A stretch of DNA of 64,000 bases from Burhinus oedicnemus (taxonomy: Eukaryota > Chordata > Aves > Charadriiformes > Burhinidae), in the NCBI GenBank assembly GCA_008921705.1, contig VFFE01007258.1, positions 1,914,968 through 1,978,967 on the forward strand, written 5' to 3'. This document shows, one piece after another, positions 39,601 through 53,452 of this stretch; positions within the stretch are counted from its first letter, which is position 1; the number at the start of each line of letters is the position of its first letter. The notes beneath the pieces are model-generated. The model was given only the letters and a program-made list of their open reading frames with translations. It did not search any database and was not told where the DNA came from. A program made the position numbers and the translations under genes.

Positions 39601-41332
39601 TCCAGAAGGAACTATGCAGTATGAAGACAGAAGGAGGGCAGGGGACAGGAATCAGTGGGAATGGGAGAAACCACCTCTGAAAGAAGCCAAGAGGAGTCAG
39701 CAGCTGATAAGGGGGATTGTGATTCTTGGTCCCACCAGAGACTCCCAGCTCCCTTGAGATGATATACTGCAGGATATCAGGAGCTAGAAGCTGCCTCTTT
39801 GTGCCCCTTATAACATGCAAACCCATTTAAGATCAACCTTTTGCCACAGGCTGCCAACACCAGCTTAAAAAAAAAAACAACAAGCAGCAATGCCATAGTG
39901 CAAGCTTCTGTGGGCAGACATGCAAAAGCTTCAGCTGGAAAAGTCTGCAGATTTAAATTAAGTATCTCACACTAGTACAGCTTAAGGAGTTGCCACACAT
40001 TAGCCCCTCTATGATAACTGTCCACACGAGGGCTCCTCATCCTGAAAGAAAATTCGATTTAATTGCTTCTCAACATGAGCTAAGGTAAATACAAGTACAC
40101 TTCAGGTAACTTGCTGCAAGCCATGAGTAAGTATGACGTTGCCCCCCCACGTCATCTCAACACTGAGAGTCTACTGTACCTCGGGTCTAAGCCTCAAACC
40201 CAAGCTGGGCTGCAAACGTTCTGCTGCGATTGTATCGCCAGCCTCAGGAGAGCTCGTTTCTAAGGCTGCATGCTCAGAAGGCAAAAATGCGCCACCAGAA
40301 TTCCCCACCGATACCAGGGCAATCCCTTGTCTGTATTAGCTTTTGTCACAAAGATACAGGAGGGTGTAAAGGCCTCTGGTTTTACTTACATCATCCTTCT
40401 AAAAACATAAGCTTCTGGGGACTACAAAAGGCTGTAGCCTAATTATTTCACTCCCTTCTGAGCCCAGACAGCAGCTCTCCAGCTATAAGAACTTGTACCT
40501 CTACAAATAACAAGGCCATTCCCTGCCAAATTCAAGAAGGTAAACAAAATACATCTCTCTTGGCAAAATGTCTCCACACCAATTTGTGTAATTACCTACG
40601 TCCCTTAACAGGGTCTTGTTCACATATTATAGCTCTGACTCTAAGCATTGAAATACAATTAAACCAGATGCACCTGACACAACTTGCTGCCTGGCTCATG
40701 TCAAACCACCACAGGTGGTGGCTGAGAGAGATGACTTTTGTTCAGAGATACTGAGAACAAATAGGACAGTGCACGCATGGAAAGTCACAGCATTGAAAAC
40801 TACTTTTAGGTAAACTCCTCCATTTACATCCCAGTAACTATCTCTGCCCGTTGAGTATTAAATTTTGGCTAGAAATGTTAACCTCTGCCAATTTATCTCC
40901 TTCCTAGTCAGTCTGAGCCCTCCTCCAAGCTGTTTCACCAGTAACAGAGGATGCCCCCGTACATAACCAGGCTTCATTGGTTTTATCCTGACTTTTATCC
41001 TCTTTCTGGCTCTTTGTTACCAGCCAGTGCTTCACATCACCTAAGTCCAAAATCCCCAACAGAAAATCCACACTGCTTCTCAAAAAGCTCATGCTCATCT
41101 TTCTGAATGAAGTCAATCCCGCTGTCCGCATTGTGACTTGTGAAATGTTCTTTCCCCTCTAAAAAATCTCTTTTTAGCTAGTTCTGGAGCTAAAACCACT
41201 TGTTCTGATTATATTATCTGAGTCCAGAAACTCTGCCTTTTTTCCCCTCTTTTTTTTTTTTTCCATTGTCTGCTCTTTCACTTCTCAAGGCCATGTCCCA
41301 CAAACCTAGTTTTCCAACACTATCGCATTATT
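36696..41332. other. Intron 1 stretch, nothing recognised
   Basis: No supported gene. It includes a trivial duplicated TACCTTAAAA at 38609-38628 and a poly-A run near 39867-39879. Confidence 0.5.
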
Positions 41333-41851
41333 TTGCTCTATCAGCAACTTCAATTTGCTGCTCCATTCCCTGGGTTTTCCAGGCAACATCTTAGCACGCT
41401 GTTTTTCCAGCTCTACCGGTCTCTATTTTGCCAAGTGTTCTCTCATTCTCCAGTTAGCACCTCTCACAACAGAGAGACTTCCTACCTGCTTAGGACACAT
41501 CTCTTTCTTGGGAGAAAACACTTCAGACCACAGTGTTTTTCTTCAGTTGTTGAGGTCACTCAACATCAGTTCTTTCCAAAGCTCACCAACAACCACAGGT
41601 CAGCTTCCTCTACTAGAAAAGCTGTTCTTCAACAGACTACTTACAACTTCATACAGTCCCACAAAAGACTCTTACTTTTCTACTCTTACTCCTCTTATGT
41701 CTTCCTCCCCTTAATCACTTATTCCTTCCACCTGGGAAGACAGGGAATTACAGCCAGCTGGGTCCCCTCTCCTTCGAGAGCTAATTTACACCCTGAGGGA
41801 TTCCCTCGACTTCCTTCAAATTGCCTTCTGCTGCCTCTCACCAAATCCTAA
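41333..41851 (+). other. Longest chance-like open frame of the intron, pyrimidine-rich
   Basis: A 172-codon plus-strand run is open here, and a second plus frame is open for 119 codons inside it. The block is strongly pyrimidine-rich on this strand (Ser, Leu, Phe and Pro dominate), which suppresses TAA, TAG and TGA in all plus frames at once. The apparent start is TTG, not ATG. No domain, signal peptide or family motif is visible. I read it as compositional openness rather than a gene. Confidence 0.35.
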
Positions 41852-44800
41852 AATCAATGCTCATCTCTTGTGTGTTTGTACCTTCTTTATTATTATTATT
41901 ATTTTCCTTTTAGAAGTTAATTATCTAAATCACAGGAAAACTTTACTAGGCTGAATCAAGTGATCACATAATCGATGTATTTATAAACCTTGTGTTTCTG
42001 CTGCTGCTTGTTGCCAGTTCACGCATTTAAGGAAGAACCAATTATCTAGTCTACCTCCTGTCTGAAGAAGAGACCATTGCAATCAAGTTACCTGACTCCT
42101 ACGCAAAGCAATCCAGAGCATTCCTTGTCATTGTTTCTGCAGTGGAGTGGCTACATCTGCCTCCCCCATCACGGCTAACTGTGCCTGTCAGTTCTTTGAG
42201 CCAGGAATCAAATATTTGTCTTTGGAGCATTTCAGTGCTGTAAAAGGAACATTGTACAGGCTTTGCAGTTATCAGGGAGAAGACATCTCTTTGCTCTATG
42301 CTAAAACAATGTCAGCAATTAACACCTCTAGGAGGCTCCTGCATGGGTGGAAACCATGTTCTTTAGGACCTCAGCTGTCAATCTGCTCAGCAGTGAAAGG
42401 AGTCAGAACAGTGAAAAATAGCTCTTTGGGTTTTCAAATGTTCCTCTTGCAATCTAATCTCCCCTTGAGTTTCTGGCTACTTAAATGGTCAAGCTACCAC
42501 ACTTCTGACCTTCCACAGAGCCGTCCATAGTAAAGCTGAGACTCTCAGGAACAAAAAGGAATATTTGATTTTCAGGTTACCATCACCTTAACTTCATAGC
42601 AGCCACTAAGGATCATTTTACAGAACACAAAAATTGCTGATGTTCTTTTAAAAACCACCTTCCAAGCTATGCTCTTTATCTGAATGTGTCAGAAGCCACA
42701 ATTTCTGTTCTGTGAGGGATTCAAACAGGCTAATGTTTGGTTTCTGTCCCAAGAAGCAAAGGCAAGACCATGAAATTTCCCATGAAAATGAGTATCGGTA
42801 AACGTTTTTCAGCTGATAATCAACAGCACCAAAGCATTTCCTTTTGATAATGTCAGAACATTAACCATTAATTAAAACATATATAGAGATGTGGTTCCTG
42901 ACACTCCAGGGGCGTCAGTAATACAATCCCCTCGAGTACTTTCTCAGAAAGGAAAACATTGTATTGCCTTTGAGACTACCCACCTACTTGCCTCCCTGCG
43001 GTGGCTTCACTGCCCAAAGAACTTGTTACTTCAGCAGAAGTCCTTCGGTGGCATCCACCATGCGACGAAGGAGACATAGCAAAGAGGAGACAGCTGGAAA
43101 CAAAATCGCTCCAGGAGGGAGAAAGAACACAGCTTGGTCATAGGGCCCATTCCCAGAAGGGAAGGTGGAAGAGGATGGAGGAGCAACAAACTTTTACACC
43201 TCCTGGGAATGTGATGACGTATCATGTACTGTCCCATATACTTCACGTATTCTTATATTCAGTATAAAAGATGTGTCCATGATACAGCATTAGTATCTTG
43301 CCACAATCTTGGTACCAAAGCAAAAGCCAGCTGGGAATGTTTCTCAGTACAGTTTTTGACACTATCAGAATGCAGACAATTTTGATTGATATTTTGGTGT
43401 TACAAATGTCACTGAAAATGACATACCCCCAAGAAATTTTCTGATTTTGACTAAACTGTATTTTCTAATGGAAAATTCTTCTGACAACTTTCTTTCCCCA
43501 AGTGGCTCTAATACTCATGTTTAATGACTTATGTGTCTCAGTGGCGTTTTCAATTTACTGACGTCATCTGTCCTTTGTAAACTCAGCGCAGAAGGTGAGT
43601 ATTTAAAACCATGTCATCTATCTTTTGTCCTTATTGTGATACTGCATTCATTTCCCATACTTTATTATACCATGTATTTCTGCGATGAAGTATTTTCATC
43701 TTCTGGCAGCTGTTACTGCGTAACATGTTTCTGGATCATCTGAGTAGCTTGCTAGGAGGACAAATTTACTAATGAGTTGACGTTTAATTCATATCGTACC
43801 ATCCAAGTTCAGACGTCAACGACACAATGCCAATTTAAGCAGGAACACCAAATTACAGAAATCTTTCCTTTTCTCTGAACTCCCTCCACCAAAGATCTCC
43901 ATCTGTTTAATAATACAGTATGTCCTTATTTAAACAAAATGCTCTCTCTTATATAAAGGATTAAATACAGGTTTCCTGAGTAACATTTCATAATGAGATG
44001 CTGATTCCTTTGTACTATATTCTCTGCTCCTCATAACATTTCTTTGCCTTACTTGCTCCTACAGGTTTGTTTCTCACCAAAATCCACCTTGTCAAACACA
44101 AGATTTCTCAGAAGCTATTCTTTCTGCCTGGCCTTGCAATGCCTCAGCATTAGAAAGGAATAGAGATGGATTCTCCTTCTGCTTGCCACAAAGCGGTTCT
44201 TGGCTTCATCTAAGTGAATCCTGATTTACATGAGCAGAACAGGAGCGCAGACACAGACTCAACATTCCTCCTCAACTATTTCTTTCTGAGATGGTGCCAG
44301 ACACAATGGAGATATGGAAAGGACAGAGCAACTAAGGTGATGAAATTTCCTTCTCTTGGTGTGTGCATGTTTCTCTTTCAGGCTGACAGGAGCACTGGTG
44401 ATTTCTTAACTCTTTTTGGAAGGATATTTGCAAAGTAGTTTGGGGTTTGTTTGCTTATTTCCCTTTAGAGCCATCACTCAGATGCCTCGCTGATAAATCT
44501 GCCTTAAGAACTTGAATAGCACTGAAGAAAATCAGTGCTGCTGTACTAAGCACAGGCAATGAGAGCAATTTTAAAAGGACATGAGCAGTCATCAGAGCAT
44601 AGGCAGATAATCCAGAGCATAAACATTTCCTAGAAATACTTGCTATGCTTAACATCACTTTAAAAGTTCAAAGAAACATCAGAACATCTTTGGTTAAGTG
44701 TGCTTTAAGAGAAAGGTGACGTTGACCTGCACTGAAGCTATACTTTACCCCTACTGTTCTTTGTGGGGAAAATACAGATGTAACAAACCTGCCAAGACAG

Positions 44801-45619
44801 TGCTATTTCCCTGAGGAGGGCTGAAAGGGAACGGTACCCAAACAGGACAGGAGAACAGCAGAAATGCAATCAGTGCTAACCTGGGATAAAACTAAAAGGA
44901 GAGGTTGAGAAGCAAGTGGGAAGCACCAGGAACATTCATTTCCTTCCTCCAAATCCATGCACAAATCAGACAAAACATCAGTATGAATATATTACTTGCT
45001 CCATTGGATCTTGTGTGTATCTATATCTTGTGTGCATGGGAAAATCATAAAGACAAGCTTTAACATAACGAGTCCCAGACAGTGACAGCACTTAAGTACC
45101 CTAGAGCCTGCTCCAATTAAGAACAAGAAAAAAAAAAATGGAAGGATGTAAACCTACCATTTCTGGGCTTCAGACAAATGGTGGCAAAACTGGCCCACAT
45201 CTGTGTAGTGTGAGGATGCTGAATTTTGTCAGATCTCAGGTGTGATTGTGTCCAGCAGCTCCTCAACTATGCAAGTAGACTATTGCAATCCCAGCTCAGG
45301 CCTAATTCTGAGCTGCATTCTAATGCAGTCAAAACAACCAGAGGAAAAAGGGAAACAGTATGCTTTCTGCGGAAGTTTTTCAGGAAGTTTTTGACAATGT
45401 AAGAGGGAAGAGACTATAGGAACGTGTGTGTTAAGGAAACTGTAATGACTAAATCCACAGAGTCACAATCCAGTTGTTGCAGAACTGGCTTGTTTCAAGC
45501 ACTCAAAAATACAGAAAAAAAAAAACCAAACAAAAAACCCCCCAAAAATTTCATTCTCTGAGTTCATGAATGGAGCTTTCTTAAGATTTCTCAACTAGTA
45601 GTGATCCATTTCTTCACAG
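41852..45619. other. Intron 1 stretch, nothing recognised
   Basis: AT-rich sequence including an ATT microsatellite near 41889-41904. No exon or repeat family recognised. Confidence 0.5.
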
Positions 45620-46330
45620 TGTCCTGGTTTAACCAGGTGCATTTTTAGGGTGCTTCTGGTCTTGTTTTTAAATTTCTTCTGCATGACAACATTTGGTGTC
45701 ACCTGGATTTGGAAGGAAGGCTAATGGGGCAGGAGCCTCCGAGTTGATGCCGGAAGATGTGACGCACAATCCCCTAAGCTGGGCACTGTGGTCATACAGC
45801 CACATGCATTCCCTATCAGGGCTAAGTCCACCCTGCATCCTTGTGCCTATACGGGTCTCATCCATCTGGAAGGCAGGAGAAGAGATGGCAGATGGACCCA
45901 GCAGGACCACCACCTTCACGCCAAAGCTTCAACGCGTTCCTTTCTGTGCAGAGGGTATTCCTGCTGGCAGTCAGTGAGGGCTGCTGGCTGTGCAGCCACC
46001 TCTCATGGACACCTGCAGCATCCCATTTAACTGCTGCCTTGGCCCGCCAGAGTTTCTGAGATGTTTGACTGTGTCAATGCAAGCAGCATTGGCTCATGGG
46101 CTGGTCTGTTCATCGTGACAGTTACTGAGGTTATGTTCACCTTTCATTAATAAAGAAACACATGCCTTTTCTGGCCCTTCTGCATCAAGGGAAGGCATCA
46201 CCTACACACACAGGTGTGTGAGGCACTTTCCTCATGTGTTTATTGTTTTTAATGGTGTTTTAGGAATCACACCCAGAATGTGTTGCTGTCTCAGCCATCA
46301 CTGCTTGTCACATTACAATAACGATCACTG
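45620..46330 (+). other. Unclassified GC-richer block, possible old transposon
   Basis: Starting at TGTCCTGGTTTAACCAGG, the sequence becomes GC-richer and more CpG-bearing than its neighbours up to about 46050, then passes through an ATTAATAAAG string (46147-46156). The TGTCCTGG beginning recalls avian LTR starts, but the rest does not match any LTR I recognise and I cannot place a 3' end or duplication. It could equally be a decayed DNA transposon or unique sequence. Confidence 0.25.
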
Positions 46331-46441
46331 CTTTCAGGAGGCAGTTCAGGTTGTTTAATCATCGCTTCCCTCCAAGCTGTCCATCACAGGGTGGTCGCCA
46401 GGCAACAGCATCAACAGACAGGGCTGTGGGTGGCTGGTGAG

Positions 46442-46466
46442 CAGGAGGAGGAGGAGGAGGAGGAAG
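46442..46466 (+). repeat. (GGA)n microsatellite
   Basis: About seven consecutive GGA/GAG units in an otherwise mixed context. Confidence 0.85.
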
Positions 46467-49400
46467 CACACCAGGGTTTGCAGGGACGAAGAACTCACGT
46501 TCCTACGGGAGAGGGAGGCATAGGAGCTGCTGAGTCTACCTGATGGGATCCCAGCTTGCAGCATGATGAAAATAACAGGGATTTCGGTGATTGCAGAACC
46601 CAGTGTTTTGATGGAGGAAGAGAAGACGGCAGGACCATGGCCCATGGCATAGTACTGCAGAGCTGGGTTCCTTGCTCCAGCTCCCACAGGTGTCCACGGC
46701 CCAGCTCCCCCCATCACAGGTGGGATGGCAGGGCCCCGCTGTCCTGCCCGGCTCACAGCCACAGGCACAGCCTGAGGTTAGAGACAGCTGGAATTAATGG
46801 CATTTATTCCTTTAACAACTTTAAAATGAGTTGTTTGGGAGTGGATGAGGAGTTTCTGAAGAAAAAAGACCAAATGTCAACTTATAAAAGTTGAAAATAA
46901 AATGGAAGGCAACACTGAACTTGGAGCTTTTCATCCAAAAGATGAGCTGGAGAATGTTTTGGTTTGTTTCATTTTGTTTTCCAGGAGGTGATACACAATT
47001 AAACAGTCATTTGTCATTTAAACAAACAGAAAAGGAGAAAGAGCCGCACCTGCCCGAGGACGGCAAATCTGCATCAAAGCATCTTTGGGTTACAATAATA
47101 GTTACTACTGCTCTTGCGTAGAGGTGCTAGGTCACTGGATCCAGGCCAAGCCCAGATCTATATTCTTCAGATCTCTAGCCCAGGCTCTGCCCTGCTTAAC
47201 ATCTTTAGGGGAGTGTGGAAACATGCACACAAATGAACTGGAGGAGGGGGAGTGCAGTCCCTTCCTGTGGTGCGATCCTCAGCCAGAATACCATCTCAGG
47301 GAATAAATATGCTCAAAACTGCTCTAACTAGTGATGTTTCACCACACACCTATGCGTTTTGGTATTGTTTAATGTATCTGCTGTTTTGCTAGTATATCTT
47401 TTATTTACCTGTTTACCCTCTCCTATTAAAAAAAGAAAATCTATTAGATCTAAATTTGCGTTGCAGATAACCATTCCCAAAATTTGATTTTGCTTCCAAT
47501 AATGATCAATTCAAAGCTTTTATCTTTCGTCTGTAGGAAAGTATTTTTTTCTTGCAAACCTGAACTAAAACTCAAAAGAAAGCAAATTAATTTTCCACAT
47601 CATATTCTTTGGCATATAGAGCTTGATTTTCATCATAAGTATGATTTTTAACTCAGAAAAATATATTTATACTTATACAGAGGTAAACTCTTCAAAAAAT
47701 AAGGTCCTCAAATATTCATCTGAATATTCAGTGGAATTCACTTCTCCCAGGCCTGTTTTCAGAGAACATTCAGTGAATGGTACTGGCAACATTCTTGGCC
47801 AAGGCAGAGAACATTAAGCTGTTTCTAAAGGTTTATACTGACCCAGTCACACACACAGAAAGGGAGCATATGACCTCTTTCATCTACTGAAAGTATACCT
47901 TGGATTTAAAATAAAAATCTTCCATGCAAAGTCTATTCCAAATGATTCAATGGGGTCCATTCCCACATCACTGGGGAATTTCCCACTAATTTGTGAATCA
48001 AGAACTTTTTGATTACTTCACCCCTGCCCAAAAAAAGTGCACCTGAGAAAATCACATATTGAGCAGGGACAATTTATGAAGAGAAAAACAAGCCCACATT
48101 TGTTATATAAAATATTTCCTTGAATTATTTCCTCAACCTTAAAAGTAGTGGGGGAGGTGAGAATGAGGGAGGAAGAGAAACATTTGGGGAAAGACATGGG
48201 ATGTCTGTTGGGTTATCTAAATAGCCTGAGTTTTTCTAAAGAGCGTTTTGCTTCCTCCTAAAGGCCTACATGAAAATGATCTGCAAGAGCTCATGGCACT
48301 GCTGTCCTTAAATAATCACCAGCAAAGGTGATATAAAACCTAATACAAACAGGATGTGAGCACTGACACGGAGTTGGGACCCGGTGCTGGAAGGGGTCAA
48401 GAGCTTCCCATGTGTAGCTGAACACTCTCAACCCCAAAAAAAACCCCAGCCCTTCCATGCCTTGCGCACACATTTGCCTTGAAATGCCAACTGCAAATTA
48501 TCCACTTCCATCTCTTCTCCTTCATCTCTTGATTTAACATACTTGTGCAAAGCATGGAAGACTGCCAGTGGGCTCTTAGGTTCCAAGGGGCAGCAAGAAG
48601 CAATACACAGGGCATGGGGGACATATTCCTGGTGGCAGTCTGAAAACTGTCTTGATGAATGAATTTCAGACACCCTCTCTAAACACCAACCATATCTTTA
48701 TGTACTAGATGCACTCCAGTATTTTTACCAGCCCAGCTAGTCCAAGAGTATTGACCCTACCTTGCTGCTTCTGCATTAGGGAATGCAATACTATGTGGGG
48801 GGGCAAAAGCATTTCCTTCTTATTTTATTTTTTTTATGAGGGCCGCCTCTCTGGGGGTGAAGGTGGGTGGTGTTTGCTGTTATCATGTTATTGGCTGCTT
48901 TATGTGCACTTTGTGGTCTCCTCATCCTGCCCTGAGGTTCCTCAGCTACACTTCCCAGCAGCACAGCGTGGGTCAATCCCTTCACCCCGCCCAAGCCACT
49001 CGCTTAGGGTGGGCTTTGTCTCCTCTGGGCTATCTCTGAACTTTCCCTCCAGGAAAAGAGAAATCACAAGGGCTGTGACTCCCTTCACTTTCCTGCCCCT
49101 GCAGAAGCAGTTCTGCCCCTAACCCCTAACCACAGCAACAAGGAAAGCACTGGAGGCCCTGCCCCAACACGGGCTGCTCATGGTGGGGATACTTGGCATT
49201 GACATCCTTCCATAGCAGCAGAAATAGGTCCCATTTCCAACCTTCTTCCCCCCACCACATAGATCTCCATCTCTTTTCTCAGCCTTCTCCTCCCTGCTTG
49301 TCCCATGTCAGGGGGACCTCAGCACAGCCTGCCCTGAGCATGTCCCTGGCGTGGCAGCACACGGGGGAGAAGTTCAGGGGCAGGTTTGAGTCCCGGTGTG

Positions 49401-49690
49401 CTATCACAGGAGAACATCACTCCCCTATTTAGGAACATGACGTGAGGTTAAATTAAGTTCTTGGAGACCCTCTGAAAGAAAGGAATTACATTTTAGAACA
49501 TAGCCTAAAATATCCTGTTCCTCCTCAAAGTACTTTCCTTTTATGTTCCCCAAGGAGAGAAAGTACAGTACCAAGTAAAAGTGTTATTGTGTTACCAGCA
49601 CTGAGAATTAGGGATTAAGGGCTCTCATGTTAACTGTTGTTTGATTTAAGAGACAGCCAAAAAAATTGCAAGTGGCACGAAAATCATTTT
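46467..49690. other. Intron 1 stretch, nothing recognised
   Basis: A GC-richer patch at 48830-49140 is open in several frames without any recognisable protein. There is no supported gene. Confidence 0.5.
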
Positions 49691-49870
49691 ACTGCATCAA
49701 CTTTTATATGCATTTAAAATTCCAAAATAATTAGTCTGTCACCCAATGCTGCCATTTGAATTGGAATCAAGGCCCATTTTCATTTAACATAGAAATGTCA
49801 ATTAGAGCTGCGGGAGTCATTGATTTTTTGGTTTGCCGGCCAGATATAAAAAAAGAGAGAGAGAGAAAAG
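49691..49870. other. Possible conserved non-coding element with short GA repeat
   Basis: A block with TGCTGCCATTTGAATTGGAA and AATTAGAGCTGCGGGAGTCA has the motif density of a conserved element. It runs into a short (AG)n stretch at 49854-49866. The call rests on composition only. Confidence 0.22.
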
Positions 49871-52800
49871 AAGTGCCTTGTGTCAGTCTGATTTTTTTTT
49901 CCTCCTCCTATGAAATGAAAACTTGAATGTAGCTTTAGTTCTGGATAAACAGGATCCAGCACAGATAGATTTTATGATAATATCAGTTGCCCAGATATAG
50001 GCAAATATCGTTTGAGATGCTCACCCATCCCCAGGCCTGGGTGTCAGGTAGGACGGAGGACCCACAGGATGCCCTTGCCCTGTGAAACAGCAGTTAGAGG
50101 CCAGACCATCTCAAATGTCACTAGATGCCTCTGTGTGGGACACTGAATCAAGGTTTTTGTGTCACTGGACCATTTTTAAATATAGAATAGAAGAATTGGA
50201 AGTCTATTCAAAAAATGCTGCCTTGAAACAAAGCAATGAAAAAAATGTTACATTTACACTTTCAAGATTTTGGCTTGTTTGGGGCTTTTTCTGAGGAGCC
50301 TTGGGATCAAAAGGAAATCAGTGTGAAACTATGAAATGCTCTGGCCAAGCTACAACAGTGTTTTCCAGGGGAAGACGTCTTTGATGGGGCAGTTTCACTC
50401 GCCTCGCTGGAGCTCCGCACAACGTGAGGGCTGTATTCAGTCTGCCATAGTAAGAAAGGCCCAGAGGACGCAAGATTGTCCAAGGCCAATGCTAATCTTG
50501 CAGCCCTTCATATGTAGAGCCATATCACAAGAGGACGGGTCAGAATGGTCTCTAACCTCTCCAGAATGAGTTGAGGACTTCTGACCTCCTTGTTTCCCTC
50601 TCTGGACAGATCTCATCATGATTGCCAGGTCAGAGAAATACAAAAGTCTTATTTGAAGTCAGGAGGAAAGGGAGAAAACCCTTTTCTATTATAAAGTACG
50701 GTACTAAGAAGATTGAAAACTATAACCCTATTGCTTTATACAGTTTATAGCCTCTTGATATTGCATAAATGCCAGTTGCAACTGTCAGAGCTCTTCCATT
50801 ATTCTCCTTAATCTCCCCTCGTGGTGGGATTTGCATGTCCCACCTGTCAGTCCGGGTGGAAGCTCCTCACCATCTCCCAGATGCTTTCCCAGAGACCAGA
50901 TTCACACAGTGACAAGCCTTTCTTCTACTCCTCAAGGATTCTCTTTCACCGACTGCTTTTTCTCAGTGCACGGCTATTCTTATTAACAATTTCCCACGTA
51001 TCCTATTTCATATTCTGTATATGAAAAGCATACATTTTAGGCAGTCAAGAAATATATCTAGAGATGTATTGCAACACAGAACAAATACTACAGCTATTGA
51101 CTCATTTTGCCAAATCATATACACCAAAAAAACCACCAAAACAAAAAAAAACCAACCACACACCCCACCCAAACTCAAAACTTTCTGGTTAAAGAAATAA
51201 AGTCCTACTCAAAATTACAGGAAATTTTCTGGTGTTCTCTCTCACTGAAGGCCTGTTTTTAAAGGAGGCTTCGTATCTAGAATGGATGTAAGGTATTTTA
51301 TGATCTACACAGTAGCCAATCTATTTCAGAAGATCAAAATTTGAAATACAGGGGACTTTTAGTGATACTTTAATTTGACTTGATTTTTTATGGTTTAAAT
51401 CCCAATTTTTGTTTGCATGCTTTTTACTGAGCCCTTCCTAAATATATTCTCATTAGGTCCAGCAAGAGATTAGCCTGAAACAGTCTCAGCATCTGGTGCA
51501 TTATACTATTAAAACTATTATATATTGTTGTAATATGTAAGCAATACATACTACGTCTCACTGAAGCATTTTAATGCAGGCATCCTTCTCAGATGAATCT
51601 TTTTTGGGACCTGTTTCCTGCACCCTAGGAACCAATCTAAATGCAAAGCAACTGGCAGTGGGGTCATTCCTCACCATGGATCTCACCGCGCAGCTGGCTC
51701 CAGGCTCCATAGTCATATTCAGTTCCTTAAAACTCCTCCTTCGTAATAATGCAATTGCCTTGGGAGGAAGGGAGCAATGAGCACAGTGTCATACAACATG
51801 ATGTTGGTCACTCACAGGATGGTGCTGGCAGGTTCTTCATCCATCCCTAGTAGTTTTACATTGGAGCCACAGCTCTGCCAGCAAGGGAAGGACAGAGGGT
51901 ACCAACTACAGCCAGTTGCACAAGCACAGCATCTGAGGAAAGAAGCCTCAGAGTGAGAGGATGTAAAAAGTAACATTTCAATTTTGGTGTCCCATTCTGG
52001 TCTGAACAGAGGAACACTTGCCATTTAAGATACTTTTGCCATGCCTTTACTGTCTCACTTGTAAAAGGGAATACGCTCGTTATCATCTGCATGGAATTGT
52101 GTTCATCAAAAGCAAAAATCTGATTCAAATTCGAGCTCTCGGGAGCCTGACTCCTAGAAATTCACAGTTCATTTTCCACAATCTGTCTTACAAGCGGATA
52201 CAGAAAGAACAGTGTTTGCTTGATTTAGCAAGCCAAAGGCTGAAAGGGAATATGATGACTGCCTGTAAAATAATTCCAGGGGGTGTAAGTGCCAGGAAGG
52301 GAAAATAACTTTAATTAAAGGCACATGAACAAATGAAAAAAAAAAAAAATTAAATTGCCCAACAGAACAGAAATCAGACAGAAGTTTCCAACAACCAGAA
52401 GACGAAGGCTTGGAACAGCTATCCAGAAAGCAAGAAGGCAAAAGGAGGATGGGTTGAAAGAAACCCAGCTGGTTTTAAGATGCAGTTTGATCAGTTTGTG
52501 GCTCTAGGATGCAGTCCCTGCTGCAGCCCTCGACCCTTCTTGAAGTTCCTAATTTATAAAGTAGTTTTGACGCTTCAACTGAAAATCCAACAGGTTACAG
52601 TGTATTGGAAATATATAGGTGCTTTGTTATTCTGCCTTACCTGTGCTCAGTTTGTTCTGTCAATAACATCAAGTAAAATCTTTCAAGTAATACCTAATGT
52701 AGAGTCTCATCTTGCCTAAAAGCTCTCCCATAAGAGACCTAATTCTTCCCCTGTTGTCTAGTGTAATCACCCGACAACAGCAATGACGACCTTGCAGGCT

Positions 52801-52989
52801 TCATCCTGCACTGGACCCATCAGTCGTATTGATTTTCTACTGTGGATGGAATATAAAACCTGTCTGGCCATGGTTGTTTTGCATCTGGTCCAGACTCCAT
52901 CTCCATCAGTCTGTTGATGATCTTCTGTTGTGGAGGACCTAGGAGAAGCTCAGCTTTGTCTTTCCAGCCATGTAAATCACAGAAGTTTG
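49871..52989. other. Intron 1 stretch, nothing recognised
   Basis: AT-rich. It contains an A/C-only low-complexity run at about 51122-51175. No supported gene. Confidence 0.55.
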
Positions 52990-53452
52990 AACCAGCGGCT
53001 CCAGAGGAGGGCCACGAAGATGATCAGAGGGTTAGAGCACCTCTGCTGTTGAGGACAGGCTGAGAGAGTTGGGGTTGTTCTGCTTGGAGAAGAGAAGGCT
53101 CTGGGGAGACCTTATAGCAGCCTTCCAGTATCTGATGGGGGCCTACAAGAAAGCTGGAGAGGGACTTTTTACAAGGGCATGTAGTGATAGGACGAGGGGT
53201 AATGACTTCAAACTGGAAGAGGGTAGATTTAGATTAGATCTCAGGAAGTTTTTCACTATGAGGGTGGTGAGGCACTGGAACAGGTTGCCCAGCGCAGCTG
53301 TGGCTGCCCATCCCTGGAAATGTTAAAGGCCAGGTTGGATGGGGCTTTGAGCAATCTGGGCTAGTAGGAGTTGTCCTTGCCCATAGCAAGAGGGTTTGAA
53401 CTAGATGATCTTTAAGGTGCCTTCCAACCTAAACCAATCTATGATTCTATGA
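52990..53452 (+). mobile_element. CR1 LINE, 3' fragment
   Basis: A 5'-truncated CR1 starts near CAGCGGCTCCAGAGGAGGGC. The reverse-transcriptase C-terminus is readable in pieces: [16 protein letters not shown] sequence first, then at 53069-53326 [40 protein letters not shown] and [13 protein letters not shown]. Frame breaks occur near 53044 and near 53310, so no intact protein remains. The 3' end has the CR1 hallmark GATGATCTTTAAGGTGCCTTCCAACC-like segment and finishes in an ATTCTATGA tail. It is a different subfamily from the copy at 1-580, judging by the [11 protein letters not shown] region. Confidence 0.95.

Noticed and set aside
41333..41851. 172-codon plus-strand frame as a gene or retrogene
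   Set aside because: Pyrimidine-rich composition opens several frames at once. There is no ATG start, domain, splice context or poly-A tail.
49117..49132. CCCCTAACCCCTAACC as an interstitial telomere repeat
   Set aside because: It has only two units and is not the TTAGGG repeat, so it is a chance string.
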